Assembly (NCBI RefSeq): GCF_027497355.1
Contig: NZ_CP114909.1
Location: forward strand, 5,972,001-6,036,000
Source of the DNA: Micromonospora sp. WMMA1947
GTDB lineage: Bacteria > Actinomycetota > Actinomycetes > Mycobacteriales > Micromonosporaceae
Length of the DNA stretch: 64,000 nucleotides
Direction of reading: 5' to 3'
Part shown: piece by piece, positions 58,455 to 64,000 of the stretch
How positions within the stretch are numbered: the stretch's first letter is position 1
Layout: each line of letters begins with the position of its first letter
Translations under genes and position numbers: made by a program
Notes under the pieces: generated by a model
The model's database searches: none
Told to the model about the DNA's origin: nothing
The model's input: the letters and a program-made list of their open reading frames with translations, nothing else

Positions 58455-59893
58455 CGCTGGATCGCCTTCACCTCGGTGAACTCCTCCACGCCGTACGCGC
58501 CGAGTTCCCGGCCGAGGCCGGACTGCTTGTAGCCGCCGAACGGGGCGAGCGGGTTGAACGCGCCGCCGTTGACGTCCACCTGGCCGGTACGCATCCGCCG
58601 GGCCACCGCCAGCGCCGCGTCGGAGTCGGCGGACCAGACCGCGCCGGCCAGCCCGTACCGGGAGTTGTTGGCGATGGCGACCGCCTCGTCGGTGTCGGCG
58701 AACGGGATCACCGCGAGCACCGGCCCGAACACCTCCTCCTGCGCGAGGGCGCTGTCCGGGTGGACGTCGGCGAAGACGGTGGGCGCCACGAAGTGGCCCC
58801 GCGGCGGCAGTGGCGTGTCCGGGCCACCGGCGACGAGCCGGGCGCCGTCGGCGAGCGCGCGGTCCACGTGGTCGCGTACCCGCTGGGCCTGCGCGGCGGA
58901 GGCCAGCGGGCCGAGCCGGGTGGCCGGGTCGAAGGGGTCGCCGAGCCGGTAGCCGGCCACCGCCGCCGCGACCAGGTCCAGCGCCTCGGCGTAGCGGTCG
59001 CGGTGCACGAGCATCCGGGTCCAGGCGGTGCAGGTCTGCCCGGAGTTGAGCAGCGCGTTGCCGACGCCGACCTTGACCGCGGTGGGCAGGTCGGCGTCGG
59101 CCAGGACGACGTTCGCCGACTTGCCGCCGAGTTCCAGCGACACCCGGGCGATCCGCTCGGCGGCCAGGTGCGCGATGCGCCGGCCGGTGGCGGTGGAGCC
59201 GGTGAACGAGACCAGGTCGACGTCGGGGTGGGCGGCGAGGGCCTCGCCGACCACCGGGCCGGTGCCGGGCACGAGGTTCACCACGCCGGGCGGCAGGCCG
59301 GCGTCGGTGATCGCGTCGAACAGCAGGTACGCGGTGAGCGGGGTCAGCTCGCTGGGCTTGAGCACCACGGTGCACCCGGCGGCGAGCGCGGGCGCGACCT
59401 TGGCGACCACCTGGTGCAGCGGGTAGTTCCACGGGGTGATCGCGCCGACCACGCCGACCGGCTCGCGGACGACGAGGGAGTTGCCCACCGTCTGCTCGGC
59501 GGCCGGCCGGGCGGCCAGGTCGACCATGCTCCGCAGCACGGTGAGCGGCAGGCCGGTCTGGACGCGGGTGGCGAGCTTGAGCGGGGTGCCCAGTTCGGTC
59601 GCCACGGTGCGGGCGATCTCGTCGGCGCGGGCGGCGAGCGCGGTGTGCAGCCGGTCCAGGTGCGCGGCGCGCTCGGCGGGTGCGGTGTCGGCCCAGCCGG
59701 GGAACGCGGCGCGGGCGGCGGCGACCGCGCGGTCCACGTCGGCCGGTGTGCCGGCGGGCACCTCGCCGACGATGCCGCCGGTGGCCGGGTTCTCCACCGG
59801 GACGGTGTCGCCCGAGGAGGGGTCGACCCAGTCACCGGCGATGTGCAGGTGGCGGCGCGTCAGCAGGGCGGGAGGGGCGTCGGCGAGATCCAT
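58451..59893 (-). CDS. Aldehyde dehydrogenase
   Basis: This 480-residue NAD(P)-dependent aldehyde dehydrogenase has GVVGAITPWNYPLHQVVAKVAPALAAGCTVVLKPSE (near 140-175), SFTGSTATGRRI, catalytic Glu in LELGGKSANVV and Cys in NSGQTCTAWTRM, then QEEVFGPVLAV and APFGGYKQSGLGRELG. The substrate is probably an aliphatic or aromatic aldehyde. The ATG at 59893 follows GAAGGAC. A 19-bp operator shared with the acyl-CoA dehydrogenase promoter lies 20 bp upstream. Confidence 0.95.
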   Translation of the reverse strand: MDLADAPPALLTRRHLHIAGDWVDPSSGDTVPVENPATGGIVGEVPAGTPADVDRAVAAARAAFPGWADTAPAERAAHLDRLHTALAARADEIARTVATELGTPLKLATRVQTGLPLTVLRSMVDLAARPAAEQTVGNSLVVREPVGVVGAITPWNYPLHQVVAKVAPALAAGCTVVLKPSELTPLTAYLLFDAITDAGLPPGVVNLVPGTGPVVGEALAAHPDVDLVSFTGSTATGRRIAHLAAERIARVSLELGGKSANVVLADADLPTAVKVGVGNALLNSGQTCTAWTRMLVHRDRYAEALDLVAAAVAGYRLGDPFDPATRLGPLASAAQAQRVRDHVDRALADGARLVAGGPDTPLPPRGHFVAPTVFADVHPDSALAQEEVFGPVLAVIPFADTDEAVAIANNSRYGLAGAVWSADSDAALAVARRMRTGQVDVNGGAFNPLAPFGGYKQSGLGRELGAYGVEEFTEVKAIQR

Positions 59894-59913
59894 GGCGTCC
59901 TTCGGGGGTGTGG

Positions 59914-59932
59914 AAACTAGCGGTGGGAGTTT
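59914..59932 (-). promoter_or_regulatory. TetR operator A with -10 box (aldehyde dehydrogenase)
   Basis: On the minus strand the site is AAACTCCCACCGCTAGTTT, 17 of 19 identical to the site at 60634-60652 and in the same orientation relative to the gene it precedes. Its TAGTTT fits a -10 box for the aldehyde dehydrogenase operon, with a leader of about 14 nt. Confidence 0.78.
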
Positions 59933-59937
59933 CGACG

Positions 59938-60591
59938 CTACTCCGGACCGCCGACCCGTTCCAGCGGGGCGACGGTGGCGGCGTACTCGGCGGCGAGTCC
60001 GTGCAGCAGCGCGTCCAGGCCGAGCGCGAACGCGCCCTCGTCCACGCTGCGCTGGTGGCCGGCGAGCCGGTGCGCCTGGTTGAGGTGCGGGTGCGCGGCG
60101 TACAGCGAGGGGTCCTCGACGAAGCCGCGGGCGAACGAGCCGAGCGCGGAACCGGCCACGAAGTAGCGCATCGCGGCGCCGATGTGGGTGGCGCGCGCGG
60201 GCGGCCAGCCGGCCCGGACCAGCGCGCCGTAGACCGCGTCGGCCATGGCGAGCGCGGCCGGACGGCGGCCCGGCCCCTGCGCCAGGTACGGCACGATGTT
60301 CGGGTGCGCGGCCAGCGCGGCCCGGTACGAACGCGCCCAGCGGCCGAGCGCGTCGAGCCACTCGTACTCGTCGAAGACGCTGATGTCGACCGTCGCCGCG
60401 ACGCCGTCGGCCACCGCGTCGAGGATCTCCTCCTTGGTGGCGAAGTGGTTGTAGAGCGAGGGGCCGCGGACGCCGAGCGCGGCGGCGAGCCGCCGGGTCG
60501 AGAGCGCGTCCAGCCCGTCGGCGTCGATCAGCGCCAGCGCGGTCTCGACGATCCGGTCGCGGGTGAGCAGGGTCTGTCGGGGTCGGGGCAC
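59938..60591 (-). CDS. TetR-family regulator (TetR_C type)
   Basis: This 217-residue regulator has an N-terminal HTH (TRDRIVETALALIDADGLDALSTRRLAAALGVRGPSLYNHFATKEEILDAV, about 10-60) and a TetR_C-like domain ending GLDALLHGLAAEYAATVAPLERV. The GTG at 60591 has GAAGGAGG 10 nt upstream; nearby ATGs are out of frame. It lies between, and presumably controls, the aldehyde/alcohol dehydrogenase operon and the divergent acyl-CoA dehydrogenase, because the same 19-bp operator occurs in front of both. The operator next to its own start implies autoregulation. Confidence 0.92.
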   Translation of the reverse strand: MPRPRQTLLTRDRIVETALALIDADGLDALSTRRLAAALGVRGPSLYNHFATKEEILDAVADGVAATVDISVFDEYEWLDALGRWARSYRAALAAHPNIVPYLAQGPGRRPAALAMADAVYGALVRAGWPPARATHIGAAMRYFVAGSALGSFARGFVEDPSLYAAHPHLNQAHRLAGHQRSVDEGAFALGLDALLHGLAAEYAATVAPLERVGGPE

Positions 60592-60633
60592 CTGGTCATC
60601 ATCCTCCTTCCGGCCCGGGGTCTGGACGCGGGA

Positions 60634-60652
60634 AAACTTCCAGCGCTAGTTT
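60634..60652 (+). promoter_or_regulatory. TetR operator B with -10 box (acyl-CoA dehydrogenase)
   Basis: AAACTTCCAGCGCTAGTTT lies in the tetR/acyl-CoA dehydrogenase gap. TAGTTT (60647-60652) fits a plus-strand -10 box with TGGACG 18 bp upstream, and TAAACT on the minus strand could serve tetR. It matches operator A at 17 of 19 positions. Confidence 0.78.
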
Positions 60653-60678
60653 AGAGCCAGTCGACCTGAGGGGGCACC

Positions 60679-61851
60679 GTGGACTTCGCACTGTCCGACG
60701 AGGAACGCGCGATCCGGGACACCGTTCGCACGTTCGTCACCCGCGAGGTGATGCCGCTGGAGGCGGAGGTGCTGCGCCGCGAGCGCGCCCACCAGCCCGG
60801 CCTGGACCGCTCCGAGCTGCGCGAACTCCAGCTCAAGGCGAAGAAGTTCGGCTTCTGGGGGCTGGCCACGCCGGAGGAGTACGGCGGCATGGCCCTGCCG
60901 GCGGTCATGCAGTCCCTGATCTGGACCGAACTGGGCCGCACCTTCGTGCCGTTCCGCTTCGGCGGCGAGGCCGACAACATCCTGTTCCACGCCACCGAGG
61001 AGCAGAAGCGCGAGTTCCTGATCCCCACCATCGAGGGGGAACGGATCTCCTGCTTCGCCATCACCGAGCCCGGCGCGGGCTCCGACGCGGCGAACATCAA
61101 GCTGCGCGCCCGCCGCGACGGCGACGACTGGGTCCTCGACGGCGAGAAGACGTTCATCACCAACGGCAACGACGCCGACTTCGCCATCGTGGTCGCGGTG
61201 ACCGACCCGGAGAAGGGCGCCCGCCGTGGCGGCGCGACCGCCTTCCTGGTGGACCGCGCGATGGGCTGGCGGTCGGAGTTCATCCAGACCATGGGCGAGG
61301 GCGGCCCGGCCTCCCTGATCTTCGACGGCGTACGGGTGCCGCACCGCAACATCCTCGGCGAGATCGGGCAGGGCTTCACGCTCGGCATGGAGTGGATCGG
61401 CAAGGGCCGCTACACCATCCCGTCGCACGCCATCGGCATCGCCGAACGAGTCCTCCAGATGGCGATCGACTACGCCAACACGCGGGAGACGTTCGGCGCG
61501 CCGATCGCCACCAACCAGGCCATCCAGTGGATGATCGCCGACTCGGAGACCGAGCTGGAGGCGGCCCGCTGGCTGATCCTGCGCTCGGCGTGGACGGTCG
61601 ACCAGGGCCTCGACCCGCGGCACGCCTCCTCGATGGGCAAGCTCTACGGCGCCGGCATGGTCAACCGGGTGGTGGACCGGGCGCTGCAGATCCACGGCGG
61701 CATGGGCTACACCCGGGAGCTGCCGATCGAACGCTGGTACCGGCAGGTCCGGCTCTACCGGATCTTCGAGGGCACCGACGAGATGCAGCGGCTGATCATC
61801 TCCCGGGACCTGCTGCGCGGATACACGAAGATCGGCGGCCACCTGGCCTGA
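60679..61851 (+). CDS. Acyl-CoA dehydrogenase
   Basis: This 390-residue FAD enzyme introduces the alpha-beta double bond in acyl-CoA. Motifs are VDFALSDEERAIRDTVRTFVTREV at the N-terminus, CFAITEPGAGSDAANIKLRARRDG (FAD/substrate), the GFTLGMEWIGKGRYTIPSHAIGIAERVL helix, QIHGGMGYTRELPIERWYRQVR and the catalytic Glu in YRIFEGTDEMQRLII (near 367). The chain-length preference is unknown. The GTG at 60679 follows GAGGGGGC. It is divergent from the TetR gene and shares its operator with the aldehyde dehydrogenase operon. Confidence 0.95.
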   Translation: MDFALSDEERAIRDTVRTFVTREVMPLEAEVLRRERAHQPGLDRSELRELQLKAKKFGFWGLATPEEYGGMALPAVMQSLIWTELGRTFVPFRFGGEADNILFHATEEQKREFLIPTIEGERISCFAITEPGAGSDAANIKLRARRDGDDWVLDGEKTFITNGNDADFAIVVAVTDPEKGARRGGATAFLVDRAMGWRSEFIQTMGEGGPASLIFDGVRVPHRNILGEIGQGFTLGMEWIGKGRYTIPSHAIGIAERVLQMAIDYANTRETFGAPIATNQAIQWMIADSETELEAARWLILRSAWTVDQGLDPRHASSMGKLYGAGMVNRVVDRALQIHGGMGYTRELPIERWYRQVRLYRIFEGTDEMQRLIISRDLLRGYTKIGGHLA

Positions 61852-61872
61852 TCGGTCACCCGGCCCGAGCCG

Positions 61873-62910
61873 TCAGCCGGTCAGCGCCTCGACCGCCCGG
61901 TCCACGTCCTCCTCGGTCGTGTACAGGTGGAACGAGGCGCGGACCCGGCCGGCCCGGACCGCGGCGCGCACCCCGGCGCGGGCCAGCCGCTCGTGCGCGT
62001 CCGGCACGTCGACGGAGACGATCGCGCTGTCGCCCGGCGGGCGGCCCAGCCCGGCCAGGAACCGGTTGGCCAGCCCCACGTCGTACGCGCGCACCGCCTC
62101 CGGATCGAGGTCGGCGAGCAGCTCCAGCGCCGGGGCGGCCCCGACGTAGCACAGCCAGGACGGGGAGATGTCGAACCGCCGGGCGTCGTCGGCCAGGCGC
62201 AGCGGCATGCCGTAGTAGGAGGCGTGCGGGTCCTGGCCGGCGTACCACCCGGCCGCGTCCGGGCGCATCCGCTCGCGCAGTTCCGGCGCCAAGTAGGCGA
62301 AGGCCGCGCCGCGCGGCGCCATCAGCCACTTGTACGCCCCCACCACCACCGCGTCCGCCCGGTCCGCGGCGAACGGCAGCCACCCGCACGCCTGCGTGGC
62401 GTCGACCACCACGAACGCGCCGTGCGCGCGGGCCGCCGCGACGATCTCGTCGTACGCGGTGACGGTGCCGTCGGCGGACTGCACCACGCTGAACGCCACC
62501 AGGTCGGTGTCGGCGTCGATCGCGTCGACCAGCCCCTCCAGCGGGACGGTGCGGACCCGCACCCCACGCTCCCGCTGGACCAGCCACGGAAACAGGTTCG
62601 AGGTGAACTCGACCTCGGGCACCACCACGGTGGCCCCCGCCGGCAGGCCGGCCGCGATCGGCGCGACGAGCTGCGACACGGCGGAGCCGATGCTCACGTC
62701 GGCGACGTCCACACCGGCCAGCCGGGCGAACGCGGCCCGGGACCGCCCGACCGACTCGTCCCACACCTCGAACGACACCCGCCCGGTCCGCCAGTCGGCG
62801 AGCACCCGCTGCACGGCGTCCCACACCGGCTCGGGCGGCAGCCCGTAGGTGGCGGTGTTCAACCAGCCCGGTTCCGGCTGCCACAACTTCCGCGCCTGCT
62901 CAAGCTCCAT
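61873..62910 (-). CDS. Class V PLP aminotransferase / cysteine desulfurase-like
   Basis: This 345-residue fold-type I PLP enzyme has WLNTATYGLPP at the N-terminus, VVVPEVEFTSNLFPW (near 95), the PLP Asp in FVVVDATQACGWLPF, the Schiff-base Lys in VVVGAYKWLMAPRGAAF (near 202), and a C-terminal small domain ending RASFHLYTTEEDVDRAVEAL. It groups with class V enzymes of mixed function; the substrate is unknown. The ATG at 62910 is 7 nt after TAGCGT; the frame upstream is (GGGGGT)n repeat and is rejected. It converges on the acyl-CoA dehydrogenase. Confidence 0.9.
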   Translation of the reverse strand: MELEQARKLWQPEPGWLNTATYGLPPEPVWDAVQRVLADWRTGRVSFEVWDESVGRSRAAFARLAGVDVADVSIGSAVSQLVAPIAAGLPAGATVVVPEVEFTSNLFPWLVQRERGVRVRTVPLEGLVDAIDADTDLVAFSVVQSADGTVTAYDEIVAAARAHGAFVVVDATQACGWLPFAADRADAVVVGAYKWLMAPRGAAFAYLAPELRERMRPDAAGWYAGQDPHASYYGMPLRLADDARRFDISPSWLCYVGAAPALELLADLDPEAVRAYDVGLANRFLAGLGRPPGDSAIVSVDVPDAHERLARAGVRAAVRAGRVRASFHLYTTEEDVDRAVEALTG

Positions 62911-62917
62911 GCTCCCG

Positions 62918-62923
62918 ACGCTA
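62918..62923 (-). promoter_or_regulatory. Leaderless -10 box for the class V aminotransferase
   Basis: TAGCGT on the minus strand ends 7 nt before the ATG. A (GGGGGT)n tract lies where a -35 box and upstream elements would be. Confidence 0.5.
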
Positions 62924-62968
62924 ACCACCCCCACCCCAACCCCAACACCGCCAATCCCACCCCCGTGG

Positions 62969-63004
62969 CCCCCCACCCCCACCCCCACCCCCACCCCCAC
63001 CCCC
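62969..63004. repeat. (CCCCCA)n hexanucleotide microsatellite
   Basis: A residues recur every 6 bp at 62975, 62981, 62987, 62993 and 62999 in a pure C background. On the minus strand, the coding strand of the aminotransferase, this is (GGGGGT)n, able to form a G-quadruplex. It adjoins family-1 palindrome copy 3. Confidence 0.85.
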
Positions 63005-63007
63005 GCC

Positions 63008-63074
63008 GATCTTGCACTTTCAGCCCCGACAAAAGGTGCAAACTCACCAACCGCAGGGCCGAAACTGCAAGATC
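63008..63074. repeat. Family-1 palindromic repeat, copy 3
   Basis: The left arm GATCTTGCACTTTCAGCCC (63008-63026) and the right arm GGGCCGAAACTGCAAGATC (63056-63074) pair at 17 of 19 positions. One mismatch is at the tenth base, the same position as in copy 2. The flanking GATCGCGCG is also shared with copy 2. Confidence 0.85.
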
Positions 63075-63099
63075 GCGCGACGGGGGCACCCGCCCTGTC

Positions 63100-63154
63100 G
63101 ATCATGAAGTTGGCGCCGTCGGCGGTCCGATTTGTCGCCGCCAAGTTCATGATC
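63100..63154. repeat. Family-2 palindromic repeat, copy B
   Basis: The arms are GATCATGAAGTTGGCGCCG (63100-63118) and CGCCGCCAAGTTCATGATC (63136-63154) around a 17-nt loop. Compared with copy A, position 9 has changed on both arms so that pairing is kept (G-C to A-T). Confidence 0.85.
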
Positions 63155-63344
63155 GTCGCGCTGAGGGTGGGGGGAGGTGGGGCAGCGCTGCGGCGATCTC
63201 TGCGCGGATCCGGGGCAGGGGCCAGGTGGCCAGGTCAGGCAGGGAGTGGTGGCGGCGCAGCTGCCCGGCCGCGGCGCGCCGGGCAACACCACGACGGTAC
63301 GGGGACAGTGCGCCCCGGTCGTCCCGCAGTCGTGAAGGAAGTCT
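63147..63344 (-). pseudogene. Possible gene remnant, unidentified
   Basis: A stop-to-stop frame of 65 codons without a good start reads SRLRDDRGALSPYRRGVARR, then AAAGQLRRHHSLPDLATW and PLPRIRAEIAAALPHLPPP, with G/C-rich third positions in its middle. The stop falls inside family-2 palindrome copy B. It looks more like coding sequence than its surroundings, but I do not recognise the family. With the repeats it accounts for the gap 62911-63458. Confidence 0.3.
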
Positions 63345-63357
63345 TCAGCAAAGACCC

Positions 63358-63401
63358 ATGTCGATGCAAGGTATCGACATAGATGAACGTCACGCTATAG
63401 G
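63358..63401 (+). promoter_or_regulatory. Candidate promoter and operator of the cell-wall hydrolase gene
   Basis: The inverted repeat ATGTCGAT-N7-ATCGACAT (63358-63380) overlaps TCGACA (63374-63379), which lies 16 bp before TATAGG (63396-63401). The leader to the GTG is about 50 nt. A smaller GTCTT-N5-AAGAC repeat lies at 63341-63355. Confidence 0.5.
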
Positions 63402-63458
63402 GTGCGGCGAACCGGCGACGTGAGCCCAGTCGCCCCCTGCAGTGGACGAGGAGTGCCT

Positions 63459-64000
63459 GTGACGATTCGGAGACCGTCGCGTCGGGTGAGCCTGCTCGGC
63501 GGCGCCATGATCCTCATGCTCGGTTTGACCGGCCAGCCGGCCCAGGCCGCGCCGGAGCACCGCGCGCAGCCTCTCGCCGCCGCCTTCGCGCAGGCCGCAG
63601 CCGATTCCGACGTGCCGCGCGACCTGCTCGCCGCACTCGGGTACGCCGAGACCCGCCTGGACGGCCACGGCGGCGCGCCCAGCGCCTCCGGCGGATACGG
63701 CGTGATGCACCTGACCAGCAACCCGAAGGTGCGCACCCTCGACGAGGCCGCGCGCCGGACCCGGCTGGACCGCGCCGACCTGCGTACCCGGGACGCGGCG
63801 AACGTGGCCGGCGCGGCGGCGGTGCTGCGTTCCTACGCCGACGAGGCCGGGCTCAGCGCGGCGCAGCGCGACGACGTCAACCAGTGGTACGGCCCGATCG
63901 CCCGCTACGGCGGCGCGACCGACGCGGCCACCGCCCGGCTGTACGCCGACTCCGTGTACGACCTGCTCGCCCGGGGCTTCATCGCGACCACCGCCGGCGG
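63459..64000 (+). CDS. Secreted cell-wall hydrolase, N-terminal part (cut by window end)
   Basis: An open frame of 180 codons runs off the window. A signal peptide (RRPSRRVSLLGGAMILMLGLTGQPAQAAP, cleavage near 31) is followed by a lytic-transglycosylase-like helical domain: DSDVPRDLLAALGYAETRLDGHGGAPSASGGYGVMHLTSN, where ETR aligns with the catalytic Glu segment and GYGVMHLT with the GxMQLT motif, then RDAANVAGAAAVLRSYA and VNQWYGPIARYGGA. In actinobacteria such a domain often precedes an amidase domain, which would lie beyond the window. The GTG at 63459 follows GAGGAG. Confidence 0.8.
   Translation, partial: MTIRRPSRRVSLLGGAMILMLGLTGQPAQAAPEHRAQPLAAAFAQAAADSDVPRDLLAALGYAETRLDGHGGAPSASGGYGVMHLTSNPKVRTLDEAARRTRLDRADLRTRDAANVAGAAAVLRSYADEAGLSAAQRDDVNQWYGPIARYGGATDAATARLYADSVYDLLARGFIATTAG

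Noticed and set aside
49862..61851. Biosynthetic gene cluster for a specialised metabolite
   Set aside because: A monooxygenase, dehydrogenases and an exporter are present, but no polyketide synthase, NRPS, terpene or RiPP core gene; each unit has its own regulator, which fits separate detoxification or catabolic operons better.
63341..63458. c-di-AMP (ydaO-type) riboswitch before the cell-wall hydrolase
   Set aside because: The leader after the likely -10 box is only about 50 nt and lacks the conserved GA-rich junction sequences of that riboswitch.

Overview
The window is about 64 kb of very GC-rich DNA. Codon use is strongly G/C at third positions, GTG starts are common, and the gene order is actinobacterial. 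The combination of BldD, a PyrR-led pyrimidine operon, proline-rich membrane proteins, and an alaS-ruvX-mltG-aroE-aroC-aroK-aroB-aroQ-efp-nusB run facing a hisS-relA-apt-secFD-yajC-ruvBAC run points to a Micromonosporaceae chromosome (Micromonospora or a close relative). This assignment is by recognition; no search was run. I saw no tRNA, rRNA, insertion sequence, phage gene or CRISPR array.

Region 1 (1-9.3 kb): the pyrimidine operon pyrR-pyrB-pyrC-carA-carB-pyrD on the minus strand, led by a PyrR-type RNA site overlapping the pyrR ribosome binding site, with the developmental regulator bldD diverging from it. Region 2 (9.4-21.7 kb): nusB, efp, the shikimate genes, mltG, ruvX, alaS and two small membrane proteins. 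A two-gene plus-strand cassette (DUF2243 plus CtaG) splits aroK from aroB and is bordered by a 73-bp-period tandem of hairpins. Region 3 (21.7-38.2 kb): a 1,094-residue proline-rich membrane protein, rarA, aspS and hisS, interspersed with accessory genes (GNAT, ArsR plus MFS, an epimerase/reductase-like SDR, a DUF998 membrane protein, a secreted S1 protease, an acyl-ACP desaturase behind a 31-bp perfect palindrome, an MBL hydrolase).

Region 4 (38.4-49.7 kb): two tandem membrane-anchored cyclophilins, relA, apt, secF-secD-yajC and ruvC-ruvA-ruvB with a likely LexA site. Region 5 (49.8-64 kb): accessory metabolism and control. It holds a 3-hydroxybutyrate dehydrogenase-like SDR with a PucR-type regulator; a DHA2 drug exporter with its TetR regulator and two operators; a divergent FAD monooxygenase/TetR pair with two operators; a B12-binding-domain protein; an aldehyde dehydrogenase/alcohol dehydrogenase operon and an acyl-CoA dehydrogenase that share a 19-bp operator with a TetR gene between them; a class V aminotransferase; and the start of a secreted cell-wall hydrolase cut by the window end.

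Recurring small-scale structure is the most distinctive content. Two families of dispersed long palindromes lie between genes. A family of about 49-bp hairpins is present as a tandem and as a solitary copy. A near-identical 50-bp intercistronic linker supplies the stop codon of one gene and the ribosome binding site of the next in two unrelated operons. At least ten genes have a TAnnnT -10 box 6-8 nt before the start codon, the arrangement expected for leaderless mRNAs.
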